A stretch of DNA of 22,507 bases from an uncultured Oscillibacter sp. (lineage in GTDB: Bacteria > Bacillota > Clostridia > Oscillospirales > Oscillospiraceae): contig CAKTMK010000037.1 in assembly GCA_934574045.1 (NCBI GenBank), positions 1-22,507 on the forward strand, in the 5' to 3' direction. The notes under the pieces are model-generated. The model was not told the origin of the DNA, searched no databases, and saw nothing but the letters and a program-made list of their open reading frames with translations. A program made the position numbers and the translations under genes. Of this stretch, positions 15,806-22,507 are shown piece after piece. Within the stretch, counting starts at the first letter, position 1, and the number at the start of each line of letters is the position of its first letter.

Positions 15806-16489
15806 TCAATACGTCCCCAGGATCAGGCAAAGCAGCAGGCCCAGCCAGAGAAACGGCGCGAAGGGAAGCGAATCCCTCCACTTTGCCCGCCCGGATATCA
15901 ATAATCCCACCGCAGCCAATACCGCCGCAGCCTGCGCGAACAGCAGCATCGCCAGCCCTCCGTAAAGGCCCATCACCAGCGCCGACGCGCTGACCAGCTT
16001 GATGTCGCCAACGCCGACGCCGCCCCGGCTGAGCCGCCTGCAAAGGGACAATCCCGCAAGCAGGATCACGCCGCCCAACAGGCCGGAGCAAAGCACCGGC
16101 CCCGCCGTCTCCGGCGCCAGAGCAAGATCCAGCGCCGCGCAGACAGCGGCGCCCGCCGCCAGCACCAGTGAACAGAGATTGGGGATGCGGCGCTGGAACA
16201 GGTCTGTCGCCGCGCCCGCGCCCACGACCGCCAGCGTCAGCATCCCCCGGAGCTGATACGCCGGCTCCGTGCAGCCCGCCGCCAGCCAGCCGCTCAGCGC
16301 GCCGCCGGCGGCCGCCGCAGCCAGCAGGCATATCTGCCGCCCGCGCCGCACCGGGCAGTCCGGCAGGACCCATTTTTTCATAGCGGCGGCCTCCGCTCCC
16401 GCGCAGCAGACCGCCCATAGCAGCGCGCCAGCCCATGCCATCCCGCGCCATGCCTCCTCTTTCCTCAATGGCCGCCCCGGAGAGGACAT
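15806..16489 (-). CDS. tadV: Type IV prepilin peptidase (TadV/CpaA-like)
   Basis: Integral membrane aspartic protease that cleaves the leader from Flp prepilin and the TadE-like proteins. The two catalytic aspartates are present in the expected settings: ATDLFQRRIPN (D96) and GVGVGDIKLVSA (D162, the GxGD motif). About six hydrophobic segments are visible and the protein ends shortly after PFAPFLWLGLLL, typical for PF01478. It lacks the N-terminal methyltransferase domain of PilD, as expected for TadV/CpaA. The start is uncertain. ATG at 16489 follows a G-rich site (GGAGGGGGG); ATG at 16441 (residue 17, MAWAGALLW) has GAGGAGG upstream and would begin directly in a membrane helix. The gene lies 33 bases after the pilin gene and 25 before the WG-repeat gene. 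Confidence 0.9.
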   Translation of the reverse strand: MSSPGRPLRKEEAWRGMAWAGALLWAVCCAGAEAAAMKKWVLPDCPVRRGRQICLLAAAAAGGALSGWLAAGCTEPAYQLRGMLTLAVVGAGAATDLFQRRIPNLCSLVLAAGAAVCAALDLALAPETAGPVLCSGLLGGVILLAGLSLCRRLSRGGVGVGDIKLVSASALVMGLYGGLAMLLFAQAAAVLAAVGLLISGRAKWRDSLPFAPFLWLGLLLCLILGTY

Positions 16490-16522
16490 CCCCCCCTCCG
16501 GGGCAGCCGGTATGTTCGTTCC

Positions 16523-16732
16523 TTATGCACCAAAGATATTCATAAACTCGTCCATTTTACTACCTACAGCTCCGGTGATCTGATCGCTGAAGCCAATAAA
16601 TATTGCCACCAAGCCCACGCCCAGAGCCAGCAGGATCAGGACCTGAATGATCTCCATGCCCTCTTCGTCCTCCTCCCACTGGCGCAGCTTCAGTATCGCC
16701 CGGATCGCCATCCTGTCCATCCACTTTTTCAT
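16523..16732 (-). CDS. flp: Flp1-like major pilin precursor
   Basis: Small prepilin of 69 residues, the likely structural subunit of the fibre. A basic then acidic leader (MKKWMDRMAIRAILKLRQWE...) ends in EEDEEG, followed by a 20-residue hydrophobic helix beginning MEIIQVLILLALGVG. Cleavage after G25 would give a 44-residue mature pilin, the short size typical of Flp pilins. The Glu is at +2 of the mature form rather than the classical +5, matching the Firmicutes Flp1-like variant. AGGAGG lies about 10 bases before the ATG at 16732. An in-frame GTG at 16789 also has GGAGG 8 bases upstream and would add 19 residues; I consider it less likely because the leader would be unusually long. It is the only pilin gene in the window and sits between tadC and the prepilin peptidase gene. 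Confidence 0.85.
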   Translation of the reverse strand: MKKWMDRMAIRAILKLRQWEEDEEGMEIIQVLILLALGVGLVAIFIGFSDQITGAVGSKMDEFMNIFGA

Positions 16733-16804
16733 GACCGTTTTTCCTCCTGTTTCATATGTGATCCGAAATGTATGATAGATCCCGCTCACGCGGTGATCCT
16801 CCGC

Positions 16805-17680
16805 TTAAAATGCCAGTGTCATGCTCATAAACACCGCTGAAAGGATAATGAGCATGATACCGGCCAGCATCAGCACCGTGGGGACCAGCAGCTTGGCCGC
16901 CGCCGCGTCGCCTTCCTGCAGCGCCCGCTGGCGCTTCTGGGACCACAGCTCCTTAGACTGCTGCATCAGAAACATCGTCAGCTCGCTGCCGCCCTTCTCC
17001 AGGCTCTGCACCAGCATGCTGGAAAACTTCCGAATGTCCTGACAGTCAGACAGCACGCCGAACCGGTAATAGGCGTCGCTCTCGCTCATGCCGTTGCCCA
17101 CATCCTGACAGGCCCGGCGCATCAGATCGTAGATCTCGCCCTCCCTGCTCTCCGCCACGGCGGACCACGCCTGAAAGAGGATCATGCCGGAGCTGACCAG
17201 CAGCGCCAGCTTGGAGATGACATTGGGGAACTCATTCAGGCAGGCTTCCCTGCGCCGGTCGACTGTTTTTTTCATCTCGCTGATCTGCGAGATCCAGATC
17301 CCCGCCACGGCGATGGCCGCCGCCAGCAGGAGCAGCACCAGCGTGCTCCCGTTCAGCAGGCTGGACGCCAGCAGCAGCACCGCCGCCAGCAGCACGGTGA
17401 CGGACAAAGCCCGGGCGTAATACAGCCGGGCGTAATATTCCTGATAGGTGCTGCCGTACAGCAGGTCCGCCTGCACCCGCAGCTGTTTTCCCAGCTTTCC
17501 CCGCAGAGCCAGCGCGGGGATCTCCTGCATGGCGAAGCCAGCGTTGCACAGATCCCTGTTTTCAAACGACTCCAAATTCGCGGTGATATCCTGATATTTT
17601 CTGCCCCTCGCCAGCATCAGCAGGTACAGCACGCTCAGCGCCGTGCCCAGCGCCGCGCAGACCAGCCGGATCCAAAACAT
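16805..17680 (-). CDS. tadC: TadC-like inner membrane pilus assembly protein
   Basis: Membrane platform protein of 291 residues in the type II secretion F family (PF00482). Hydrophobic helices are visible at the N-terminus (about 4-23), in the middle (about 92-130) and at the C-terminus (about 268-288). The cytoplasmic F domain lies at about 145-265, with NEFPNVISKLALLVSSGMIL near its start and SLEKGGSELTMFLMQQS. It should form, with TadB, the membrane base on which TadA acts. I chose the ATG at 17680 because GAGGGG sits 7 bases upstream and the protein then begins in a membrane helix; the frame extends to 17737 but would overlap tadB. Four bases separate it from the tadB stop. The pilin gene follows after 72 bases, the largest gap in the operon. 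The order tadZ-A-B-C supports the assignment. Confidence 0.9.
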   Translation of the reverse strand: MFWIRLVCAALGTALSVLYLLMLARGRKYQDITANLESFENRDLCNAGFAMQEIPALALRGKLGKQLRVQADLLYGSTYQEYYARLYYARALSVTVLLAAVLLLASSLLNGSTLVLLLLAAAIAVAGIWISQISEMKKTVDRRREACLNEFPNVISKLALLVSSGMILFQAWSAVAESREGEIYDLMRRACQDVGNGMSESDAYYRFGVLSDCQDIRKFSSMLVQSLEKGGSELTMFLMQQSKELWSQKRQRALQEGDAAAAKLLVPTVLMLAGIMLIILSAVFMSMTLAF

Positions 17681-17684
17681 ACGC

Positions 17685-18560
17685 TCACCCCTCCTCGATC
17701 TCCACGATACGCCGCCCCATCCGGAACGCCGACGCAAAGATCACAATGGCGATGGTGATGCACACCACGCCGCCGGGAGAGGCGAACTTCTCCGCAAAGC
17801 TCTCATTGGTGCTGCGCAGCAGCAGCATCAAAAACACCGGCGCCACCGTGATGACGTTCAGCTCCAGTTTATTGGCGGAGAGCTTTGTCCGGATCTCATC
17901 CGTGATCGCCATCTTGTCCGTGATGATGTCGTGGGTCCGCCGCATCACGTCCTTCATGTTGCCGCCGGCACCGTAGCTGACGGCAAACACATTGCTGAAG
18001 CTCTCGATATCCTCGCTGCCGCTGCGGCCGGCAAAGTCCTTCAGCATGGTCTCCAGCGTGAGGCCGCTGCGGGGCGCCTGCACGATCTGCTCCAGCTCCA
18101 GAGCCAGATAACTGCTCTCGCCGTATTGCAGACGGATATCGCTCCAAGCAGACTCAAACGCCTGATACACCGTGTCGCCGGCGGACAGGGACGTGGTGAT
18201 GGACTCCAGCATATCGCGGAACTGAACGCCCAGCTCATGCTGGCGCTTTTTCCGCAGCTGCTCCCGGCGGACAGGCAGGAAGAGCTTCACAGCCGCCGCT
18301 CCCACGATCAGGATGAATACCGCCGCGCTGATATAGGTCATCACCGTGGCCTGACCGTCGCTTTTGAACAGGCCCCCGTAAAACACCTGACTGCACACAG
18401 CCCCCGCCAAGAATGCCAGCAGAGCCGCCGACGCCTTTTCAAGGGCAGACATCTCATACGTGCGGTAATTGGGCATCATGGTCTTCAGCGGATTTTCCAG
18501 CTGCGCCGGAAGGAGTTCCTTTTTCTTCGCTTCCGCCTTCGGCGGCTTGCTCTTTGCCAT
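17685..18560 (-). CDS. tadB: TadB-like inner membrane pilus assembly protein
   Basis: Second type II secretion F-family platform protein, 291 residues. A basic N-terminus rich in Lys and Pro precedes two membrane helices (about 44-65 and 73-93). The F domain spans about 110-230 and contains FRDMLESITTSLSAGDTVYQ and GAGGNMKDVMRRTHDIITDK, typical TadB signatures. Two more hydrophobic helices close the protein (about 236-250 and 262-278). TadB and TadC form the membrane base of the Tad assembly machine and contact the TadA ATPase. I chose the ATG at 18560: AGGAGG lies 9 bases upstream. An ATG at 18569 overlaps that site, and a TTG extends the frame to 18587. The gene begins 23 bases after tadA. 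Confidence 0.9.
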   Translation of the reverse strand: MAKSKPPKAEAKKKELLPAQLENPLKTMMPNYRTYEMSALEKASAALLAFLAGAVCSQVFYGGLFKSDGQATVMTYISAAVFILIVGAAAVKLFLPVRREQLRKKRQHELGVQFRDMLESITTSLSAGDTVYQAFESAWSDIRLQYGESSYLALELEQIVQAPRSGLTLETMLKDFAGRSGSEDIESFSNVFAVSYGAGGNMKDVMRRTHDIITDKMAITDEIRTKLSANKLELNVITVAPVFLMLLLRSTNESFAEKFASPGGVVCITIAIVIFASAFRMGRRIVEIEEG

Positions 18561-18583
18561 TGCTTCCATCCTCCTGCGACCGG

Positions 18584-19834
18584 TCAAACATCGGCGGAAA
18601 AACCGGCCATCTCCAATTTCATCGTGCCGCGCATGGGATCGCCGGTGCGCATCAGCCGTCCCTCCACATGGTCCAGAGACGACCGCACCCGGTCCTCCTG
18701 AAACTGATAAAGGGGATTGAGCTGAATGACGCCCGCGGCATGGTCGATCCCCAGCACCTCCGCGATCATCAGCGTCTTTCGGGTGCGGTCCCGCATACGC
18801 CCCAGATGCACGATAATGTCCAGCGCGCTGGAGATCTGCTGGCGGATCGCCGGAAGGGGCAGGCCCTCGCTGCCTTGCAGCACCATGGTCTCCAGCCGGC
18901 TGAGCATGTCCTCCGCCGAGTTGGCGTGGCCGGTGGACAGGCTGCCGTCGTGGCCGGTGTTCATGGCCTGAAGCATATCCAGCGCCTCGCCGCCTCGGAC
19001 CTCGCCCACGATGATCCGGTCTGGCCGCATCCGCAGGCTGGACCGGATCAGATCCCGGATGGTGATGGCGGCATTCTCCGCGGAGGCGGTGGCATTGCGG
19101 GTCTCCATGGTCACCAGATTCTCCACGCCCTCGATGGTCAGCTCGGCGGAGTCCTCGATGGTGATGACGCGCTCGTCCTTTGGGATATAATTGGACACGG
19201 CGTTTAGAAACGTGGTCTTGCCGCTTCCGGTGCCGCCGGAAATAAAGATGTTGTACCGGGCCTTGACCAGCTTTTCCAGAAACGCGGCGATCTCCGGTGT
19301 GATGGAGCCGTACTCGATGAGCTTGGCAATGGTCATTGGCTCCCGCGAGAATTTTCGGATGGTCAGGATCGGACCGTTGAGGGCGATGGGCTGCAGGACC
19401 ACGTTCACGCGGCTGCCGTCCGGCAGGCGGGTATCCACGATGGGGTTGGACTGAGTGACCTCCCGTCCGGCCTGCCGGACGATGCGCCGGATGACCTGCA
19501 AAAGCTGGTCCTCATCCTCAAAGGTCCGGTCCAGCTGCATCAGCCTGCCCCGCCGTTCCACGAACACATGCTTGGGACCGTTGACCATGATCTCCGTGAT
19601 GCTCTCGTCCTTCAGGATCGCGTCCAGAGGACCGAAGCCCCGGAACCGGGCGTATACATCGCCCACGACCTCCACCCGCTGGTCTACGGACAGGTACTGC
19701 CCAGCGGCCTCCCGGTCCAGCAGCCGCTCGATGGCGTCCCGAAGCTCTCCGTCCGCCATGTCGCCCAGCCGCAGCTCCCGCTGGGCCAGATCGCCCAGCC
19801 GCTGTGTCAGCTGCTGCTGTATGTCTTTTGTCAC
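18584..19834 (-). CDS. tadA: TadA/CpaF-type secretion ATPase
   Basis: Hexameric secretion ATPase of 416 residues that powers Flp pilin polymerisation. Motifs are complete: Walker A GGTGSGKTT (200-208, K206), Asp box TIEDSAEL (225-232), Walker B RIIVGEVR (273-280, E278) and His box GHDGSLSTGHANS (294-306). The N-terminal domain contains GFGPLDAILKDESITEIMVN, characteristic of the CpaF/TadA branch rather than PilB or GspE. No zinc-binding cysteines are seen, as expected for this branch. The start is GTG at 19834, since an in-frame TGA lies two codons upstream; its ribosome binding site is weak (GAGG at short spacing), so translation may depend on coupling to tadZ, which ends 18 bases before. 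It is cytoplasmic, working against TadB and TadC encoded next. Confidence 0.96.
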   Translation of the reverse strand: MTKDIQQQLTQRLGDLAQRELRLGDMADGELRDAIERLLDREAAGQYLSVDQRVEVVGDVYARFRGFGPLDAILKDESITEIMVNGPKHVFVERRGRLMQLDRTFEDEDQLLQVIRRIVRQAGREVTQSNPIVDTRLPDGSRVNVVLQPIALNGPILTIRKFSREPMTIAKLIEYGSITPEIAAFLEKLVKARYNIFISGGTGSGKTTFLNAVSNYIPKDERVITIEDSAELTIEGVENLVTMETRNATASAENAAITIRDLIRSSLRMRPDRIIVGEVRGGEALDMLQAMNTGHDGSLSTGHANSAEDMLSRLETMVLQGSEGLPLPAIRQQISSALDIIVHLGRMRDRTRKTLMIAEVLGIDHAAGVIQLNPLYQFQEDRVRSSLDHVEGRLMRTGDPMRGTMKLEMAGFSADV

Positions 19835-19852
19835 GGCGCCTCACATCCCCTC

Positions 19853-20923
19853 TCAGTCTTCCAGCAGGGGCAGGAAATCCGATCCCGCGCAGATCTCCCG
19901 CACGATCCGCCGGTCATCCGACCCGGCAAAATTGCTGATCGCGGTCAAAACCGGCGCGCGGGCGTCGTCCAACCGGCGCGCGCCGCTGCCGAAGCGGTTG
20001 TATACGATGCGCACACGGGGCAGTATCCGCGCGTCTGCGCCCTCATCCAGCACAGAGAACGTATCCAGCAGCCGCTTCATCCGGCAGTTGCTGCTCTTTG
20101 TGCCGCTGCTCACAGGCAGCACGCGCTCCGCCAGACCCAGCACCGTTTTCAGCACCGGCGTGTAAACGCCGTCGGCGTCCGCCACCACCACCTCAAACAT
20201 TCCCTTCAGCGCTTCCAGAAGACCGGCGGCCTCCTCCCGGCCCATGCTGGCGGCCTCAACGGGCAGGGAAAACGGCTCATAGTAATGGACCTGCAGCTGC
20301 GGATCATACTTCAGCAGGCCCTCCAGTCTGGGGATGATGTTCCCCTTGCCCTTCTGATCGTTCATGAACGTCTTGACCTCGTAGAGGACCCGCGTCATGC
20401 CGCCGTTTCCATCGCCGGAGAGCATGTCGTCCACATAACCGTTATTTTGCAGGCACAGGTACAGGACCTTCCGTCCCGTCCGCGCCAGCTGGGCGGCGCA
20501 GCCCGCGGCCGCCGCGGAGCAGCCCGTGCCGCCGCCCGCGCCCAGAAACACCATCAGCGCGCCCCGTTTTCCCGGCGTGTATACGGCGTTCCGCCTGTCG
20601 GACTCAGCCGCGATGCTCCTGATCTGCCGCAGCAGGCTCTCCCCGCGCTGGTAGCGGAACACCGCCGGACAGCCGTTGAACCGCTCCATCTCCCGCTCCT
20701 CGCACAGGTAGGCCACCGTGCAGGAGGGCAGCGCGCCCGGCTCAGGAAGCAGCTCCGGCGAGGCCAGCACCAAATCGAGACGGTGATCCGCCAAGTACTC
20801 CCGCAGGGCCTCTGCGCTGCGGAACAAGCAGGGTTCCACCTGGCTGGCGCAGCGCACGCTGAAGAAATCGGCCAGCGTCTGGGCATAGTGCGCATCATGG
20901 TCAAGTATGCAAAGGCGAATCAT
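19853..20923 (-). CDS. tadZ: TadZ/CpaE-like localisation protein with degenerate P-loop
   Basis: Protein of 356 residues. The N-terminal ~110 residues look like a divergent receiver domain (IRLCILDHDAHYAQTLADFF; LVLASPEL). The rest resembles the ParA/MinD-type ATPase fold of TadZ/CpaE. The P-loop region is VFLGAGGGTGCSAAAAGCA (125-143). The lysines of a normal deviant Walker A (KGGxGKT) are absent, so ATP hydrolysis is doubtful, though some TadZ proteins are also weak or inactive ATPases. A hydrophobic strand VVVADADG (246-253) matches the switch II/Walker B position. TadZ proteins place the pilus machine at the cell pole or membrane site. GGGAG lies just before the ATG. The gene follows the Crp/Fnr gene after 23 bases and precedes tadA by 18. 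Identification rests on position plus the weak motifs. Confidence 0.8.
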   Translation of the reverse strand: MIRLCILDHDAHYAQTLADFFSVRCASQVEPCLFRSAEALREYLADHRLDLVLASPELLPEPGALPSCTVAYLCEEREMERFNGCPAVFRYQRGESLLRQIRSIAAESDRRNAVYTPGKRGALMVFLGAGGGTGCSAAAAGCAAQLARTGRKVLYLCLQNNGYVDDMLSGDGNGGMTRVLYEVKTFMNDQKGKGNIIPRLEGLLKYDPQLQVHYYEPFSLPVEAASMGREEAAGLLEALKGMFEVVVADADGVYTPVLKTVLGLAERVLPVSSGTKSSNCRMKRLLDTFSVLDEGADARILPRVRIVYNRFGSGARRLDDARAPVLTAISNFAGSDDRRIVREICAGSDFLPLLED

Positions 20924-20946
20924 AAGCTCCCTCCCGGCTCATACAT

Positions 20947-21561
20947 TTACAGACATTCTGCCTTTCCCGGCGTCAACCGGGCGGCGCAGGCAGCCTTCTG
21001 CTCCTCCCGCAGCTGCCTTCTCAGGCGGCTGAGCGTCACCGGCGTCATTCCCAAAAAGGATGCGATGTGCTTGTTGCACACGGTGTCGATCAGCCCTGGA
21101 TACATTTTCAGAAACCACTGATAGCGCTGCATGGCATTGCAGCAGTGCATCAGCATTTTTTCCTCCCAGTGCCGCTGCAGCGCCTTCATCAGATAGCGGT
21201 TGTACAGCCGCAGCGCCTCCATATTCCGCCCCATTTTCTCTTTTACCGCCGCCATTGGCAGCATGGCCACCTGACAGTCAGTCACCGCCTCCATACTGAT
21301 CAGAGACGGACCCTCCATCACATTGCATCCGGCGACAATATCTCCGGGAGAAACGGCGAAGCAGTCGGTGATATCCCGCCCGTCCTCATCCAGCAAAAAG
21401 CCGCGAAAAACTCCTTTTATCAAAACCGGCATATGAGTCTGCACCTCGCCGGGTTCGATCAGCAGAGTTCCCTTTTTTACATATTCATACTTTGCGTCTG
21501 CCAGCAGTTCTTGTAAAACCGGTTCTTCGGATATATACAAGTCTTCTGTTAAACGATCCAT
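20947..21561 (-). CDS. Crp/Fnr-family transcriptional regulator
   Basis: Regulator of 204 residues. The N-terminal cyclic-nucleotide-binding-like beta roll spans about 15-115 (KKGTLLIEPGEVQTHMPVLI, FAVSPGDIVAG), followed by a long dimerisation helix and a C-terminal winged helix with CNKHIASFLGMTPVTLSRLR as the helix-turn-helix. There is no N-terminal cysteine cluster as in FNR, and I see no clear cAMP-binding Arg-Ser pair, so the effector is unknown. The ATG at 21561 is preferred over an upstream GTG at 21570; neither has a good ribosome binding site, suggesting weak translation. A TATAAT box and a 20-bp inverted repeat lie directly upstream. It is the first gene of the run and ends 23 bases before tadZ, so it probably controls the pilus operon and itself. 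Confidence 0.88.
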   Translation of the reverse strand: MDRLTEDLYISEEPVLQELLADAKYEYVKKGTLLIEPGEVQTHMPVLIKGVFRGFLLDEDGRDITDCFAVSPGDIVAGCNVMEGPSLISMEAVTDCQVAMLPMAAVKEKMGRNMEALRLYNRYLMKALQRHWEEKMLMHCCNAMQRYQWFLKMYPGLIDTVCNKHIASFLGMTPVTLSRLRRQLREEQKAACAARLTPGKAECL

Positions 21562-21577
21562 ACGCAACACACATTCA

Positions 21578-21597
21578 TGAAAAACTTACATTTTTCA
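21578..21597. promoter_or_regulatory. Candidate Crp/Fnr-type operator
   Basis: A perfect inverted repeat TGAAAAA-N6-TTTTTCA lies between the -10 box and the regulator start. Two 7-base arms separated by 6 bases is the geometry of Crp/Fnr operators. With the -10 box at 21602-21607 the expected transcription start falls inside the repeat, so bound protein would block transcription. This suggests negative autoregulation. That the neighbouring regulator binds it is inferred. Confidence 0.6.
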
Positions 21598-21601
21598 CTA
21601 T

Positions 21602-21607
21602 ATTATA
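21602..21607 (-). promoter_or_regulatory. Probable sigma-A -10 box of the regulator-pilus operon
   Basis: A perfect TATAAT is read on the minus strand about 40 bases before the start codon. At 17-base spacing the -35 position reads ATGCCT, a poor match, so the promoter may be weak or need an activator. No other convincing promoter is seen ahead of the pilus genes. Confidence 0.6.
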
Positions 21608-21961
21608 CCGGGTCTTATGTGCCCAGGCATTAACCCATGTTAATGCAGTCATGAATTTCCAGATTTTCGTCCTTTTCCGCGTCCATTTCCCGCGCGGGAC
21701 CCATACACAGCAAAATCAGGCTCCTCTCAATCAGGCATATCCGCGCGCGCTCCGGCAGGGAGCATTGCGCCGTTCTGGCCCGTTGGCAGGGCTGTCCCTG
21801 ACTCTGCGGATATATGCAAAAACCCCTGCCCATTTCGTCATTGGCTCAGATCGGAAACAGGCAGGAGCTTTCATCTGTTTTTCGTGCGGACCGGACGGGC
21901 CGCAGGTCATGCCGCATCATCTGCATAAAGGCGAGTTCAGATCCTATCGTTTAGTTCGTAC

Positions 21962-21999
21962 AACGCCGCCGGCTGACCATATGGTCAGCCGGCGGCGTT
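21962..21999. terminator. Perfect 38-bp palindrome, terminator-like
   Basis: The halves 21962-21980 and 21981-21999 are exact reverse complements (19 bp each) centred on CATATG. As RNA it forms a very stable stem with a tiny loop. On the plus strand it is followed by TTTCTCCATATTTC; on the minus strand by GTTGTACGAAC, a poor T tract. It may end the methyltransferase transcript about 250 bases after its stop, or insulate the operon promoter. Its perfect symmetry also allows a protein-binding or cruciform role. Confidence 0.5.
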
Positions 22000-22249
22000 T
22001 CTCCATATTTCAAGCGTTTCCGGATGCTTATGCTCCATGCGTTTCTTGCGGCGCCATGTGTCGTCCCTCTCCCGCAGCCTGGCTGGAACCAGCATACCGC
22101 GGCAAAACCGACATCCTATTGTCACGGTTCAAACGCTTCCGCGCAGAAAGGCCGATCCTGAAGTGCATTTTTTACCGTATCGGCAGCCGTTTTCCCTGAG
22201 AGCTGAAACCCAAACACGGATACAGCTCATGCCCTCACTAAGGTCATTT

Positions 22250-22507
22250 TCACAGCGCGGTCCCCTTTTTCGGCACGAAAAGGCGGCTCATATCGGCCCG
22301 CTCCAGCTCCAGCAGCTTCACCTTTTTGCCGATCCCCCCGGCGTAGCCGGTCAGACTGCCGTCGGCGCCGACCACCCGGTGGCAGGGGATGATGATGGAG
22401 ATCTCGTTGCGGCCCACCGCGCCGCCCACCGCCTGAGCGGACATCCGGGCAAGCCCCCGCTTTTCCGCAAGCAGGCGGGCGATCTCGCCGTAGGTCGTGG
22501 TCCGGCC
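22250..22507 (-). CDS. ogt: Methylated-DNA--protein-cysteine methyltransferase, C-terminal part
   Basis: The right window edge cuts this gene, leaving 85 codons of the C-terminal DNA-binding/active-site domain. The frame enters as GRTTTYGEIARLL, a typical MGMT/Ogt helix, and continues to the active-site motif IIPCHRVVG, in which Cys accepts the alkyl group from O6-alkylguanine in a single-turnover repair reaction. GSLTGYAGGIGKK-KLLELE follows, as usual. The methionine at 22444 is internal, not the start. The C-terminal tail (MSRLFVPKKGTAL) is ordinary. It is separated from the regulator by about 680 bases and a strong palindrome, so it is probably a separate unit unrelated to the pilus operon. 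Ogt and Ada-type C-terminal halves cannot be distinguished without the missing N-terminus. Confidence 0.93.
   Translation of the reverse strand, partial: GRTTTYGEIARLLAEKRGLARMSAQAVGGAVGRNEISIIIPCHRVVGADGSLTGYAGGIGKKVKLLELERADMSRLFVPKKGTAL

Larger units (their letters stand above)
21571..22249. other. Non-coding region between the regulator and methyltransferase genes
   Basis: This stretch of 679 bases has no gene I can support. A 235-codon plus-strand frame spans it, but that frame starts inside the regulator gene, crosses a 38-bp palindrome and shows no family motif. The regulator promoter and operator lie at the left end and the palindrome at 21962-21999. The AT-rich left part (about 21571-21660) differs from the surrounding coding DNA. 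No tRNA or recognisable riboswitch was seen. Confidence 0.6.

Noticed and set aside
16733..16789. Longer pilin starting at GTG 16789
   Set aside because: It has a GGAGG upstream, but the ATG at 16732 has a better AGGAGG site and gives a leader of normal length; kept only as an alternative.
19568..21121. 517-codon plus-strand open frame opposite tadA, tadZ and the regulator
   Set aside because: It crosses three genes with clear families and their short intergenic gaps; composition is typical of antisense frames.
573..21561. Type VI or type VII secretion locus suggested by the kinase/PP2C/FHA genes
   Set aside because: No tube, sheath, VgrG, EssC or WXG100 genes are present; the secretion genes are clearly of the Tad family.
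21492..22199. 235-codon plus-strand frame in the intergenic region
   Set aside because: It begins inside the regulator gene, covers its promoter and operator, and runs through a perfect palindrome; no recognisable domain.

Overview
This window appears to be chromosomal DNA from a GC-rich Gram-positive anaerobe. Strong AGGAGG-type ribosome binding sites, an S-layer-homology protein, a Tad pilus locus with no secretin or outer-membrane genes, a DUF5702 protein and a DUF6382/FHA protein all fit the Oscillospiraceae-type Clostridia (Flavonifractor/Oscillibacter-like). That placement is an inference from gene content, not a database match. Every gene I can support is on the minus strand, so the window reads right to left. 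The very long plus-strand open frames are antisense shadows caused by high GC content.

Layout in transcription order. (1) 22507-22250: C-terminal part of an O6-methylguanine-DNA methyltransferase, cut by the window edge. (2) 22249-21571: non-coding, holding a perfect 38-bp palindrome, then a TATAAT -10 box and a 20-bp operator-like inverted repeat in front of a Crp/Fnr-family regulator. (3) 21561-10362: the regulator followed closely by a monoderm Tad/Flp pilus locus: TadZ-like protein, TadA ATPase, TadB, TadC, Flp1-like pilin, prepilin peptidase, a TPR/WG-repeat protein, a TadE-like protein, a large DUF5702 protein and a second TadE-like protein. (4) 10322-4301: a phospho-signalling cassette: DUF6382-FHA protein, PP2C phosphatase, membrane-anchored FHA protein, a 49-aa membrane peptide, and a transmembrane Ser/Thr kinase with a beta-propeller-like C-terminal half. 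(5) 4304-573: a 1243-aa exported SLH protein whose start overlaps the kinase stop. (6) 572-1: non-coding and hairpin-rich, ending in a bidirectional terminator.

Spacings from the regulator to the SLH gene are small (4-nt overlap to 72 nt) and I see no internal terminator, so this is probably one operon of about 21 kb. The pilus genes would build a Flp-type surface fibre. The kinase, phosphatase and FHA proteins could control its assembly through threonine phosphorylation, as the PpkA/PppA/Fha module does for type VI secretion. The kinase propeller is probably outside the cell, next to the translationally coupled wall-bound SLH protein. The most interesting hypothesis is therefore a surface-sensing, phospho-regulated Tad pilus system. 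It is supported here by gene order and domain content only.
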